Shown: positions 53,227 to 63,740, counted from the first letter of the stretch. The stretch: DNA of 64,000 nt from Haliscomenobacter sp033763495 (GCF_033763495.1 NZ_JANRKL010000187.1:1-64000); one strand, 5' to 3'. Program-made: numbers and translations. The notes: generated by a model from the letters alone, not told the origin.

Positions 53227-56100
53227 ATGCCCCAACTGCCGGTCATCCTCACTACCTTTGCCAACAGCTACGATGAAGCCTACCTGAGTCATCTGGAAAA
53301 GGAGCATGACAGTCTGTTGGGCATCCTGGCACCCCTCTCCTACTTGCGGCATATCCCCTTATCCAGCGCCAAAACCGGGCAGCTGGTCAGCACCTTGATC
53401 CAATACCAACAAGAACTCTTGATCCTGCACTTTGGTGGCCACGCCGATGGCAGCCAGTTGCATTTCAAAGATGCGGGCGGGCAGGTAGCGGGGCTGGCCG
53501 AAAACTTATCGCTGCATCCCCAACTCAAGCTGGTATTTCTGAATGGATGCAACACCCAGGCGCAGGCGGTGCAGTACCTTGAGGCCGGGGTGCCCGCCGT
53601 GATTGCCACCACCTGTTCGGTAGCGGATGGGCAAGCCATGCAGTTTGCGGAGGTGTTTTACACTGCGCTGGCCAAGGGGCATACGCTGGAGGAAGCCTTT
53701 ATAAGAGCCAAGGGAGCGATGAAGCTAGTGGATGGGGGTACTTATGAGGATGAAATCTTGAATTGGCGAGGTTTGCGCTTGCGGCAAGAGCCAGTAAAGG
53801 AAGTTCCCTGGAGGCTATATGTAGCAGAGGATGAGGTGCTGGAGTGGAAACTGAGCAATGAAAAAAGAAGCACACATTTCCTCACCCTCGATCACCACCG
53901 CCAAGATAGCCCAGTGATCGGACGCACAGCAGAACTCCAGCATCTGGAGACCTTGACCCAGCAAGCAGGCACAAAACCCATTGTGATTTGTGGTGCCAGT
54001 GGCATTGGCAAAACGCTGCTAGCGGAGCTGTATTGGGAAAAGCACAAACTCAATTTTGATGCAGCGGGATGGCTCAACTATCGAACGAGTCTCATTCATA
54101 CCATTCTGGCAGAAATTACACCGCAAAATGCCGGATACATAGACCTTGACCAGGCTCCGGAGAAGAAACTGGAATGGACAGCACGACAGTACATTCTGCA
54201 TGAGCTTCAAAACCGACCTGGTAAAAAGTTGTTGGTGCTGAACAATGTTCCGGTAGATTCGGATGTAGAAGAACGATTGGAATGGCTAAACATAACGGAT
54301 TTACTGTTGATCATTACAGGAAATTCCAGTTGGGAGCAAGCTCAGGTCTATGCTTTGCCCAGCCTCAGCGAGGCTGAGATTGTTGAGTTGTTTAAAGCCC
54401 TGACCGGGCAAAATGCCAATGAGGCTACGCAGCAGCTTTTGGCACAGTTGGGGCAAAATGCTTTGCTTACACGCCTGATTGCCCAAAATATTCCACATGA
54501 TAATTTGGAAAAGGCCAAGGCTACCATTGCCGTGTTGCAAAAGGCGTTAAGCGAGGACAGTAATGCCACCATGCCTGAACAAAGGCTTTTGGGAGAACTG
54601 TTACAACTTTCCATTAGTGATCCTGCTCAGCAGTGGGTGCTATTGCAATTTGCGGCCATGCCGACAGCAGGATTCGACCTGGATTCATTTGCAGAATTGT
54701 GCCTACCTGAAGATGAAGACATACCTCAATCTACAGGATACCAGCACTATCTGGAAGACAATGACCTGGTGGATCGGAAAACTGGATTAGAAGATGCTGT
54801 GGAAACATTGGTGCAAGGAGCCTGGCTGGAGCAAAGGGATGACGAGCTGTGGCTGCCGGATGCAGTGCGTGAAGTGGTAATGCAGTTGTATCCAAAGCAC
54901 AGTCGGTATTTCAAAGGATTGATTGAATCCATCCGGCTGAGCTATTTTGGAGAAGAATATGGCCCGGTAAAGGGCAATGCATTGTTTGTTTCGCATTTGC
55001 AAAGCATCTTACCCTGGTTGGAATATGGGGAAGCCTATTTAACCCTACATCAATTATTGATCAAAAACTACAATGATTTGGTGTATTGGTATGAGGAGGA
55101 AAAGGAACTAAAAACGTTACTTGATGTAGTGGAGAAGAAAGAAGGACAGTGGAGTGAGCAATTTTGGTGGGTTTGTTATGATCTTTCAGCTTGTTGCCGA
55201 AGAACAGGCAACATTCGTGCTGCTGATCACTTTAGTCAGGTTCAATTGGAAGTGGCGGAAAAAATCTACGCCAGTCATTCAAATCTAGCAGCTGCTCAAA
55301 CTGAACGTGGATTAGTCCTTAAGGATTTAGGCGACTACGATCGCGCAGCTCAACTCCTCCAAAGCGCACTCGACAGTTATCTGCGCAACTTTGGACAGGA
55401 TCATCCTAACGTCGCCGTGAGCCAGTCTAATTTGGCCAATGTCCTACAAGATTTAGGGGAATACCCGCACGCAGCTCAACTCCTCCAAAGCGCACTCGAC
55501 AGTAGTCTGAGCAACTTTGGACAGGATCATCCTAACGTCGCCATGAACCAGTCCAATTTAGCCTTAGTCCTACAAGATTTAGGGGAATACCCGCACGCAG
55601 CTCAACTCCTCCAAAGCGCACTCGACAGTAATCTGCGCAACTTTGGACAGGATCATCCTAACGTCGCCATGAACCAGTCCAATTTAGCCTCTGTCCTAAA
55701 AGATTTAGGGGAATACACGCGCGCAGCTCAACTCCTCCAAAGTACCCTAGACAGTGCGATGCACAACTTTGGACAGGATCATCCTACTGTCGCTATTCGC
55801 CAGTCCAATTTAGCCTCTGTCCTACAAGATTTAGGGGAATACCCACGCGCAGCTCAACTCCTCGAGAGCGCTCTGGACAGTGCGATGCGCAACTTTGGAC
55901 AGGATCATCCTAACGTCGCCATGAGCCAGTGGAATCTCGCTTCGGTTTATTATCAATTAGATCGCCTGGATGAAGCAAAAATACTTTTGGAACAAGCATT
56001 AAAGACTGTTGAAAAAAGCTTAGGAGTGAATCACCCACGCTATAAAGGGATAGTAAACTGGCTGGATGATGTCAACGAAAAACTCAATCCTTCCAGCTAA
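53227..56100 (+). CDS. CHAT protease-STAND-TPR protein (CHAT 3), atypical Walker B
   Basis: A 957-residue protein. CHAT protease residues 1-205 have H72 (HFGGHAD) and C108 (FLNGCNT). NTPase residues 225-560 have Walker A CGASGIGKTLLA (255-266). The Walker B position reads KLLVLNNVP, with N339-N340 in place of the usual D-D of NB-ARC proteins. Six kinesin-light-chain-type TPR units follow (about 700-900), five almost identical at the DNA level with a 126-bp period (about 55320-55930). It probably binds but hydrolyses nucleotide poorly. The small gene at 56130 follows by 29 nt. Confidence 0.88.
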   Translation: MPQLPVILTTFANSYDEAYLSHLEKEHDSLLGILAPLSYLRHIPLSSAKTGQLVSTLIQYQQELLILHFGGHADGSQLHFKDAGGQVAGLAENLSLHPQLKLVFLNGCNTQAQAVQYLEAGVPAVIATTCSVADGQAMQFAEVFYTALAKGHTLEEAFIRAKGAMKLVDGGTYEDEILNWRGLRLRQEPVKEVPWRLYVAEDEVLEWKLSNEKRSTHFLTLDHHRQDSPVIGRTAELQHLETLTQQAGTKPIVICGASGIGKTLLAELYWEKHKLNFDAAGWLNYRTSLIHTILAEITPQNAGYIDLDQAPEKKLEWTARQYILHELQNRPGKKLLVLNNVPVDSDVEERLEWLNITDLLLIITGNSSWEQAQVYALPSLSEAEIVELFKALTGQNANEATQQLLAQLGQNALLTRLIAQNIPHDNLEKAKATIAVLQKALSEDSNATMPEQRLLGELLQLSISDPAQQWVLLQFAAMPTAGFDLDSFAELCLPEDEDIPQSTGYQHYLEDNDLVDRKTGLEDAVETLVQGAWLEQRDDELWLPDAVREVVMQLYPKHSRYFKGLIESIRLSYFGEEYGPVKGNALFVSHLQSILPWLEYGEAYLTLHQLLIKNYNDLVYWYEEEKELKTLLDVVEKKEGQWSEQFWWVCYDLSACCRRTGNIRAADHFSQVQLEVAEKIYASHSNLAAAQTERGLVLKDLGDYDRAAQLLQSALDSYLRNFGQDHPNVAVSQSNLANVLQDLGEYPHAAQLLQSALDSSLSNFGQDHPNVAMNQSNLALVLQDLGEYPHAAQLLQSALDSNLRNFGQDHPNVAMNQSNLASVLKDLGEYTRAAQLLQSTLDSAMHNFGQDHPTVAIRQSNLASVLQDLGEYPRAAQLLESALDSAMRNFGQDHPNVAMSQWNLASVYYQLDRLDEAKILLEQALKTVEKSLGVNHPRYKGIVNWLDDVNEKLNPSS

Positions 56101-56129
56101 GCATTTTTCACCACTTATTTCACAAACCA

Positions 56130-56516
56130 ATGACCATGAGTACCAAACCCACTCTCGCACCCCCCAAACCCGGCTTCCTGCTTCTCGAAGTCGTTTACGG
56201 CTTAGTTTCTCGAGACTGTCGGGGTATGGGCATCTGCAAGTTCATTAAGGCTTCGTCTAGTTTGTTCAATACAACAGCCAATCCTTGTGGCTCCAGCATA
56301 GCCTGGGGAGGGATTGGAGAGAACGGTAAGTTTGAGTTGTTGATACTTCGCAATACGGTGAGCGAGGAGCAGTGGGAGCGGCGCTTTGCCAGCGGGAAGT
56401 TTGTGGTGGAAGAGGCGTTTCAGGTGCCGGAGGAGCTGTTTGCAGCGGGTATTGAGCTGAAGGTGGGGAGTTATCCGGTGGAGGTTGTGGGTGAATACCT
56501 TCGCATCAGCTTTTGA
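56130..56516 (+). CDS. Hypothetical 128-residue protein downstream of CHAT 3
   Basis: Not recognised. Two in-frame ATGs are two codons apart (56130 and 56136). The chain has a Cys pair near the N terminus (RDCRGMGICKF), a glycine-rich IAWGGIGENGKF, and a beta-rich C-terminal half ending VEVVGEYLRISF. It has no signal peptide. It is close behind CHAT 3 (29 nt), so it may be a CHAT substrate or regulator by position, as protease-STAND systems often carry a small cleaved partner. That is inference. Confidence 0.6.
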   Translation: MTMSTKPTLAPPKPGFLLLEVVYGLVSRDCRGMGICKFIKASSSLFNTTANPCGSSIAWGGIGENGKFELLILRNTVSEEQWERRFASGKFVVEEAFQVPEELFAAGIELKVGSYPVEVVGEYLRISF

Positions 56517-56852
56517 GTTTGCACGGATCAAGAACACCGAGTGATCTGGTACCTTGCGCCTAATGCACCCTTCGCAGCGCCAGTTCCCGCAGCGGCTTAC
56601 CGAGCCGCAAGGGTGCTGGCGAAGATCCTTGCGCGGTGGAAGTCGAGACTGGGTACCTATGGCTCGGAGCAATAGAGCCAAGCTACTGGCTCGACGGAGC
56701 GCAGCGAGTGGAGGGGAAGTAGCGGGGCGGTGGGTAAGGAATGAACGAATCATTTGAAGTAAAAAAATCCCCTTATCTTTAACTTTAACACAATCATTTT
56801 TGCCTGAAGCAGGTATTGAAATTCACCTTTAAGCAGCTCAAAACCACCTCAG
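56517..56852. other. Intergenic region with hairpins
   Basis: This 336-nt region holds nested inverted repeats. GCACCCTT (56565-56572) pairs with AAGGGTGC (56609-56616). Inside is the hairpin GCGGCT-TACCG-AGCCGC (56592-56608). There is no T-run after it. The rest is AT-rich upstream DNA of the TPR gene, probably holding its promoter. I see no gene. Confidence 0.5.
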
Positions 56853-59186
56853 ATGAAAAAGCACCTCCTACTTTTCACCCTCCTACTTTGCGCCCTTGCC
56901 GCCGAAGCCCAAATAGGAAAAGAACAAATCTGCAAAGTCCGCGAGCAAAACTCGCAGAGGAAGCCCCTCGCCAATGTACAGGTCATTTTTGAAGACGCCC
57001 CTGCCGCTGTTTCGCAATCTGATGGCACGGTGCGCCTGCTTTTTCAAAACCGAAAAGCTGGCGAGTGGACCTTCAAAGTGGACATCAAGCGCACGGGCTA
57101 CGAATTGGTCAATGAAAAAGAGGTCGAAAAAGTAAAACTCAGCGCCGACAAGCAATTCGGCGTGGACATCATCCTGGCGCGGACAGGGGTGGTGGATTCC
57201 ATCAAAGCCATCTATTATGGCGTGTCGAACAAATCGCTGAAAGCAGGTTTTGAGCGCGAAAAAGCTAAGCTCCGACAAGCCCGCGACGCAGCCCGACTGA
57301 GCGCCGACAAATACGCGGAGCAATTGGAACAACTCAATAAAAGTTTTGAAGAGCAGCAAAATAACCTAGCCGCGCTTTCAGAAAAATTTGCACGGGTCAA
57401 TTTTGACGACGTGGATGCAGTGTATCAAGAGGCATTGGAACTTTTCCAAGCAGGTGAAGTAAAGCTGGCCATTGCCAAACTCGAGGCCATTGACCCTGCC
57501 AAGCGCACCCAAAAAATCATTGAGGAACAAAAACGGCTGGAACAACGCGAAGCCGAACTCAAAGCCGACCGCGCCGCCCTGGAAAAAGAAAAACGCCAAC
57601 AAATCACCAATCTCCGCTTGTTGGCGGATATGTATTCGGCTACTTTCGACCCGGCTAAAGCTGAAAATCAGTATGACCAGTTGTTGCGATTGGATAGTAC
57701 CGATCTTGAAATACTAGTGGATGCGGCGAGATTTTATCAAAACAACCACCGCTACCATAAAGCCCTACGCACCTATCCGCTAATTATAGCCCATGCTAAA
57801 ACTGAAGATTGGCAAAAAGCCAATGCTTTTGGAAGTATGGGCGAAATGCAAACAGCTATCGGGGAATTACCGACTGCGCTCAATGCTTATACCAAGTATT
57901 TTAAAAATTATAAACAACTGCACCGCAGCAATCCGAATAACAGTTTTTATAAAAATAATTTAGCTGTTGCTTACGAAAAACTCGGGGACACCCACAGAGA
58001 TTTGGGCAACTTGAACCAAGCTTTGATTTTTTTTGAAAAAGATATTGAACTCTCAAAAGAGCTGCACGAGGCCTTTCCGCTAAATGTGGAGTTCAAAAAC
58101 GGCTTGGCCGTTGCTTACGAAAAACTCGGTTCTACCTACATCGCTTTGGGCAATTTGAACCAAGCTTTGACTTTTTTTGAAAAACGTAGCCAATTGGGAA
58201 AAGAGTTGTATGAAGCCTTTCCGCAGAATGTGGAGTTTAAAAATGGCTTTGCCATTGCTTACGAAAAACTCGGACAGACACACAGCGATTTAGGGAATTT
58301 GATCCAGGCTTTGACTTTTTTTGAAAAAGATATCGAACTGTCAAAAGAGCTACACGAGACCTTTCCACAAAACGTGGCCTTCAAACACGGTTTGGCCATC
58401 TCTTATTCCAAACTCGGGGATACTCACAGCGCTTTGGGCAATTTGATCCAGGCTTTGTCTTTTTTTGAAAAACGTAGCCAATTGTCAAAGGAGCTACACG
58501 AGGCCTTTCCGCAAAATGTGGAGTTCAAAAACAGTTTGGCCCTTTCTTACGAAAAACTCGGTTCTACCCACAGCGTTTTAGGGAATTTGATCCAGGCTTT
58601 GACTTTTTTTGAACAATACAATGACTTAGAAAAAGAGCTATATGAAGCCTTTCCGCAAAATGTGGAGTTTAAGGACAACTTGGCTATTTCTTATGCTATG
58701 ATTGGGGGTATTTATGCTCTGAATAAGGACTTTGTTAATGCCAAGCGAAATTATTTAGAATACGAAAAATTGGAAAAAGAGCTGTTCCTAAAAGATAAAA
58801 GCAATGTCGATTTTATGGATGGAGTGGCTATTGCAAATACAAAGCTTGGAATGGCCTTATTGGGATTGAATGAAACAGCACAAGCAAAAATGTATTTTCA
58901 AATAAGCCATCAGAATTTTGAAAGACTATTTAAGTTATCCCCAGATAACGTTTGGTTTAAGGCTAATTATTACCAATCACTAGTCATTTTGGCTTCAATT
59001 CAGGCTGTCACTCTTCAAGAATTAAACTTAAAATCGATAAAGGAAGGGAGTGAAAAATTCAATGAAATCGCTGTAAAAACTCAAAATTCGGATTTCCTGA
59101 AGAGAGGAGAGATTATTAAAAAAATAATGGAACCAGGAGCCAATATTAAAGAACTGATTATTCAAGTATCGAGTTTTACACTTTGA
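56853..59186 (+). CDS. Secreted TPR protein A with carboxypeptidase-like N-domain
   Basis: A 777-residue protein. The signal peptide is residues 1-19 (ending AAEAQ). A beta-sandwich domain near 22-110 (ANVQVIFEDAPAAVSQSDGTVRLLF) resembles carboxypeptidase-regulatory folds. A long coiled coil follows (about 130-245, rich in Glu, Lys, Ala and Gln), then TPR-like units of 50 residues. Five units contain LGNL.QAL..FE and LSKELHEAFPQNVEFKN. It is closely related to the gene at 60438 through residue 330. It is likely periplasmic or surface-located; the partner is unknown. Confidence 0.82.
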   Translation: MKKHLLLFTLLLCALAAEAQIGKEQICKVREQNSQRKPLANVQVIFEDAPAAVSQSDGTVRLLFQNRKAGEWTFKVDIKRTGYELVNEKEVEKVKLSADKQFGVDIILARTGVVDSIKAIYYGVSNKSLKAGFEREKAKLRQARDAARLSADKYAEQLEQLNKSFEEQQNNLAALSEKFARVNFDDVDAVYQEALELFQAGEVKLAIAKLEAIDPAKRTQKIIEEQKRLEQREAELKADRAALEKEKRQQITNLRLLADMYSATFDPAKAENQYDQLLRLDSTDLEILVDAARFYQNNHRYHKALRTYPLIIAHAKTEDWQKANAFGSMGEMQTAIGELPTALNAYTKYFKNYKQLHRSNPNNSFYKNNLAVAYEKLGDTHRDLGNLNQALIFFEKDIELSKELHEAFPLNVEFKNGLAVAYEKLGSTYIALGNLNQALTFFEKRSQLGKELYEAFPQNVEFKNGFAIAYEKLGQTHSDLGNLIQALTFFEKDIELSKELHETFPQNVAFKHGLAISYSKLGDTHSALGNLIQALSFFEKRSQLSKELHEAFPQNVEFKNSLALSYEKLGSTHSVLGNLIQALTFFEQYNDLEKELYEAFPQNVEFKDNLAISYAMIGGIYALNKDFVNAKRNYLEYEKLEKELFLKDKSNVDFMDGVAIANTKLGMALLGLNETAQAKMYFQISHQNFERLFKLSPDNVWFKANYYQSLVILASIQAVTLQELNLKSIKEGSEKFNEIAVKTQNSDFLKRGEIIKKIMEPGANIKELIIQVSSFTL

Positions 59187-59400
59187 ATGAGAAAAGTGAG
59201 GATAATCTGCTGGCGCAAGTAGCCCCTACATTCTACCCTAGTAATCTAAAGCTTTCAAAATCAAACAAAAAACACTAAGCCGCTGCTGATTACAAGTGCC
59301 GCCAGAGCCAAAAAGAGGGAAAAGAAATAAGCATTTTTTTGCAATTCTCCCTTATCTTTACCACCATCACTTCATCTTATATTTGTATAGTGCTGCCACA

Positions 59401-60417
59401 ATGAAACCAACACTCCAGACCCTCTTCACCCAAATTCGCGGCCACATCGCCCGCGACGAAATGCCCGCCGCCCTGAGTGCCCTGCGCGGCCTGCTGGAAA
59501 ACACACCCCGGCTCAATGAAATCCTTCAACAATCGGGGCGCCTGGAAAACATCCGACAGCAAATGCGTACGGGAACGGTTTCTCATGACGACGCTACTTT
59601 GGAACAAAACCGCATCCGCTTCGGCGTGCTGGAGCTGCTTGCTGAAATCGAAAAAGATTATATGCCTACTGCGGCTTTGGGTGATTTGCTGGCTGCAGTG
59701 GAGCAGGAAAGTGATCGACCTGAGGTACGTGAGGAAGTAGAAAAGGCGGTTTCGATTGTGAATAGCAAAAATGTGGTGGTGAATTCCAGCATTACGGCGG
59801 GGGGCAATGTGGAAATTGGGGATAAAACCATTTATACTGAAAGCCAGACCAGCCGCAGATTGAAGCTGTTTCTCTTTCTGTTGGTGCCGCTGCTGGTATT
59901 GGTCCTCGCTTACGTCTGGTACCAAGCCCAGCCCCTTACCTTGAGCGTTGCGGTACGGTACCAGGCCCTAAATCCTGATTTGGCTTTTGAAAAAGGAGCC
60001 CTCATCCTCTATCATGGCGGCATACAGGACCAAAAAACCATCGAAAACGAGGCCGTTTTTACGGACATCCGTCGGGGAGAAAAAGTGAGCCTGAGCTTCA
60101 AAGCCGAAGGGTTTTTGCCGATCGATACAGTATTCGTGCCATCCGGCAAACCATTGATCTTGCCAATACAACACGACAACAGCCTCGCCCGGGTGTTCGG
60201 CACCGTACGCGACGAGCAAGGCAGAGCCATTGTCGGCGCTACCATTCGGGTGCAGGACATGAAAGTGCAAACCTCATCCGACGGCTCATTTTCGCTGAGC
60301 GTGCCGCCTGAAAAGCAGCGCAAACAACAACGCGTCGAAGTCATCGTCAATGGGAAAGTAGTCTGGGATTTAACCCAGCCTATCTTGCCTGACGCCAGTA
60401 TTGAAATTCAACTTTAA
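59401..60417 (+). CDS. Effector-associated-domain membrane protein
   Basis: About 338 residues from the ATG at 59401, which starts the recognisable domain; the frame upstream is not protein-like. Residues 1-85 match an effector-associated domain (PTLQTLFTQIRGHIARDEMP, LEQNRIRFGVLELLAEIEKD), a small adaptor module that links conflict-system proteins by like-like contact. A linker with NVVVNSSITAGGNVEIGD follows, then a transmembrane helix (about 153-173). The periplasmic end is a carboxypeptidase-regulatory-like beta domain (VFGTVRDEQGRAIVGATIRV). It lies between two paralogous TPR genes and 20 nt before the second, suggesting a joint membrane complex. Confidence 0.8.
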   Translation: MKPTLQTLFTQIRGHIARDEMPAALSALRGLLENTPRLNEILQQSGRLENIRQQMRTGTVSHDDATLEQNRIRFGVLELLAEIEKDYMPTAALGDLLAAVEQESDRPEVREEVEKAVSIVNSKNVVVNSSITAGGNVEIGDKTIYTESQTSRRLKLFLFLLVPLLVLVLAYVWYQAQPLTLSVAVRYQALNPDLAFEKGALILYHGGIQDQKTIENEAVFTDIRRGEKVSLSFKAEGFLPIDTVFVPSGKPLILPIQHDNSLARVFGTVRDEQGRAIVGATIRVQDMKVQTSSDGSFSLSVPPEKQRKQQRVEVIVNGKVVWDLTQPILPDASIEIQL

Positions 60418-60437
60418 ACACTCAAACACCACCTCAG

Positions 60438-63400
60438 ATGAAACAACGCCTCCTGCTCCTCGCCCTCCTGCTTTGCGCCCTTGCTGCCGAAGCCCAAAAA
60501 GAACAAATCTGCAAAGTCCGCGAGCAAAACTCGCAACGGAAACCCCTCTCCAATGTACAGGTCATTTTTGAAGACGCTCCTGCCGCTGTTTCGCAATCCG
60601 ACGGCACGGTGCGCCTGCTTTTTCAAAACCGCAAAGCAGGTGAGTGGACTTTCAAAGTAGACATCAATCGCACCGGCTATGAATTGGTCAATGAAAAAGA
60701 GGTTGAAAAAGTAAAACTTAGCGCCAATAACCAATTCGGCGTGGACATCATCCTGGCGCGGACAGGGGTGCTGGATTCCATCAAAGCCATCTACTATGGC
60801 GTGTCGAACAAATCGCTGAAAGCAGGTTTTGAGCGCGAAAAAGCAAAACTCCGGCAAGACCGCGATGCAGCCCGCCTGAGCGCCGACAAGTATGCGGAAC
60901 AATTGGAACAACTCAATAAAAGTTTTGAAGAGCAGCGAAAAAACCTGGACGAGCTTTCGGAAAAATTCGCGCGGGTCAATTTTGATGACGTGGATGCCGT
61001 GTATCGGGAGGCACTAGAACTGTTCAAAGCGGGTGAAGTAAAGGCGGCCATTGCCAAACTCGAGGCCATTGACCCCGCCAAGCGCACCGAAAAATTCATT
61101 GATGAGCAAAAACGCCTGGAACAACGCGAAGCCGAACTCAAAGCCGACCGCGCCGCTCTTGAAAAAGAAAAACGCCAACAAATCTCTAACCTTCGCTTGC
61201 TGGCGGATATGTATTCGGCTACTTTCGACCCCACGAAGGCCGAAAGCCAGTACGACCAGTTGTTGCGATTGGATAGTACCGACCTTGAAATAGTATGGGA
61301 TGCGGCAGAATTTTATAGAAATAACCACCGCTACGACAAAGCCCTGCGCGTCTATCCGCTAGTTATAGCCTACGACAAAACCGAAGATTGGCAAAAAGCC
61401 AATGCTTATGGAAATATGGGCAAAATGCAAACTGCTATCGGAAACCTACCAGCTGCGCTCAATGCCTACACCAAATTTTTTGAAAATTATGAACAACTGT
61501 ACCGCCTCAATCCGAATTTCAGTTCTTATAAAGCGAACTTGGCCATTGCTTACGGAAACCTCGGCGAAACGCACCGCGTTTTGGGTAATTTGCGTGAGGC
61601 TTTGGCTTTTTTTAAAAAATCCGCTGACTTAGAAAAAGAGCTCAATCAAGCCTTTCCACAAAATGTGGAATTTAAAAACAATTTGGCCCTTTCTTACTCC
61701 AAACTCGGCGAAACGCACCGCGATTTGGGCAATTTGACCCAGGCTTTGACTCTTTTTGAAAAATTCACTGGCTTAGAAAAAGAGCTACACCAAGCCTTTC
61801 CACAAAATGTGGATTTCAAAAACAATTTGGCGCTTGCTTACCAATTTTTAGGAGCCACTCACAGCGCTTTGGGCAATTTGACCCAGGCTTTGACTCTTTT
61901 TGAACAATTCACTGACTTAGAAAAAGAGCTGCACCAAGACTTTCCACAAAATGTGGATTTCAAAAATGGGTTGGCTACTTCTTACTCCAAACTCGGCGAT
62001 ACCCACCGCGCTTTGGGCAATTTGACCCAGGCTTTGACTTTTTTTGAAAAATTCACTGACTTAGAAAAAGAGCTACACCAAGCCTTTCCGCAAAATGTGA
62101 ATTTCAAAAACGGTTTGGCTATTGCTTACCAATTTTTAGGAGCCACTCACAGCGCTTTAGGGAATTTACCCCAAGCTTTGACTTTTTTTGACCAATTCAC
62201 TGACTTAGCAAAAGAACTGCACCAAGCCTTTCCACAAAATGTGGATTTCAAAATGGGCTTGGCTACTTCTTACTCCAAACTCGGTGAAACGCATAGCGCT
62301 TTGGGTAATTTGACCCAGGCTTTGACTCTTTTTGAAAAATACAATAACCTAGCAAAAGAGCTGCACCAAGCCTTTCCACAAAATGTGAATTTCAAAAACA
62401 GCTTGGCTACTTCTTACGGAAAACTCGGCGAAACTCACAGCGCTTTAGGCAATTTGACACAGGCTTTGACTTTTTTTGAACAATTCACTGACTTAGCAAA
62501 AGAGCTGCACCAAGCCTTTCCACAAAATGTGGATTTCAAAAACTATTTGGCTACTTCTTACGGAAAACTCGGCGAAACGCACAGCGCTTTAGGCAATTTA
62601 CCCCAAGCTTTGACTTTTTTTGACCAATTCACTGACTTAGCAAAAGAGCTACACCAAACCGTTCCACAAAATGTGGATTTCAAAAACAAGTTGGCTGTCG
62701 CTTACGGAAACCTCGGCGATACCCACAGCGCTTTGGGCAATTTGACCCAGGCTTTGACTCTTTTTGAAAAATCCGCTGACTTAAAAAAAGAGCTCAACCA
62801 AGCCTTTCCACAAAATGTGGATTTTAAAAACTATTTGGCCATTGCTTACGGAAAACTCGGCGAAACGCACAGCGCTTTAGGCAATTTGACCCAGGCTTTG
62901 ACTCTTTTTGAAAAACTCACTGATTTAGAAAAAGAGCTGCACCAAGCATTTCCCCAAAATGTGGATTTCAAAAACGAGTTGGCCGCTTCTTACTACAAAC
63001 TCGGCTCAACGCACAGCGCTTTGGGCAATTTGCCTCAGGCTTTGACTTTTTTTGAAAAATTCACGGACTTAGCAAAAGAGCTCAACCAAGCCTTTCCCCA
63101 AAATGTGGATTTCAAAAACCATTTAGCCGATTCTTACTCCAACCTCGGCTCAACCCACCTCGCTTTGGGCAATTTGCCTCAGGCTTTGACTTTTTTTGAA
63201 AAATACGCTGACTTAAAAAAAGAGCTGCACCAAGCCTTTCCCCAAAATGTGGATTTCAAAATCAAGTTGGCCATTGCTTACGGAAACCTCGGCGAAACGC
63301 ACCGCGCTTTGGGCAATTTGACCCAGGCTTTGATCCTTTTTAAACAATGCGCCGACTTAGAAAAAGAGCTCAACCAAGCCTTTCCCCAAAATGTGGATTT

Positions 63401-63740
63401 CAAAAATTATTTGGTCATTGCTTACTCCAAACTCGGCGAAACCTACAGCGATTTGGGCAATTTGACCCAGGCTTTGACTATTTTTGAAAAATACAATGAC
63501 TTGGCAAAAGAGATGAACCAAGCCTTTCCCCAAAATGTGGATTTCAAAAACAGGCTGGCTATTTCCTATTATAAATTAGGAGAAATTAACAAAAAAATTA
63601 CGGAAAAAGCAAAAGCAAAGAGCTATTTCCAAAAAGCAGAAATACTCTGGTCGGAGTTGGTAAATGAACCGATTCAAAATAAGCAATTCCGGAATTATTG
63701 GATGGAAGTACAATGGCAATTGGTGCAATTGCGTGAATAA
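60438..63740 (+). CDS. Secreted TPR protein B with 14-15 near-identical repeats
   Basis: An 1100-residue paralogue of the protein at 56853: signal peptide (ending AAEAQ), beta-sandwich domain, coiled coil, then an expanded run of 50-residue TPR-like units. Fourteen units show LGNL.QAL..FE and KELHQAFPQNVDFKN with very high DNA identity and a 150-bp period from about 61560 to 63550. The uniformity implies recent unit duplication or gene conversion. The start lies 20 nt after the effector-associated-domain gene. Repeat number is probably variable between strains. Confidence 0.85.
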   Translation: MKQRLLLLALLLCALAAEAQKEQICKVREQNSQRKPLSNVQVIFEDAPAAVSQSDGTVRLLFQNRKAGEWTFKVDINRTGYELVNEKEVEKVKLSANNQFGVDIILARTGVLDSIKAIYYGVSNKSLKAGFEREKAKLRQDRDAARLSADKYAEQLEQLNKSFEEQRKNLDELSEKFARVNFDDVDAVYREALELFKAGEVKAAIAKLEAIDPAKRTEKFIDEQKRLEQREAELKADRAALEKEKRQQISNLRLLADMYSATFDPTKAESQYDQLLRLDSTDLEIVWDAAEFYRNNHRYDKALRVYPLVIAYDKTEDWQKANAYGNMGKMQTAIGNLPAALNAYTKFFENYEQLYRLNPNFSSYKANLAIAYGNLGETHRVLGNLREALAFFKKSADLEKELNQAFPQNVEFKNNLALSYSKLGETHRDLGNLTQALTLFEKFTGLEKELHQAFPQNVDFKNNLALAYQFLGATHSALGNLTQALTLFEQFTDLEKELHQDFPQNVDFKNGLATSYSKLGDTHRALGNLTQALTFFEKFTDLEKELHQAFPQNVNFKNGLAIAYQFLGATHSALGNLPQALTFFDQFTDLAKELHQAFPQNVDFKMGLATSYSKLGETHSALGNLTQALTLFEKYNNLAKELHQAFPQNVNFKNSLATSYGKLGETHSALGNLTQALTFFEQFTDLAKELHQAFPQNVDFKNYLATSYGKLGETHSALGNLPQALTFFDQFTDLAKELHQTVPQNVDFKNKLAVAYGNLGDTHSALGNLTQALTLFEKSADLKKELNQAFPQNVDFKNYLAIAYGKLGETHSALGNLTQALTLFEKLTDLEKELHQAFPQNVDFKNELAASYYKLGSTHSALGNLPQALTFFEKFTDLAKELNQAFPQNVDFKNHLADSYSNLGSTHLALGNLPQALTFFEKYADLKKELHQAFPQNVDFKIKLAIAYGNLGETHRALGNLTQALILFKQCADLEKELNQAFPQNVDFKNYLVIAYSKLGETYSDLGNLTQALTIFEKYNDLAKEMNQAFPQNVDFKNRLAISYYKLGEINKKITEKAKAKSYFQKAEILWSELVNEPIQNKQFRNYWMEVQWQLVQLRE

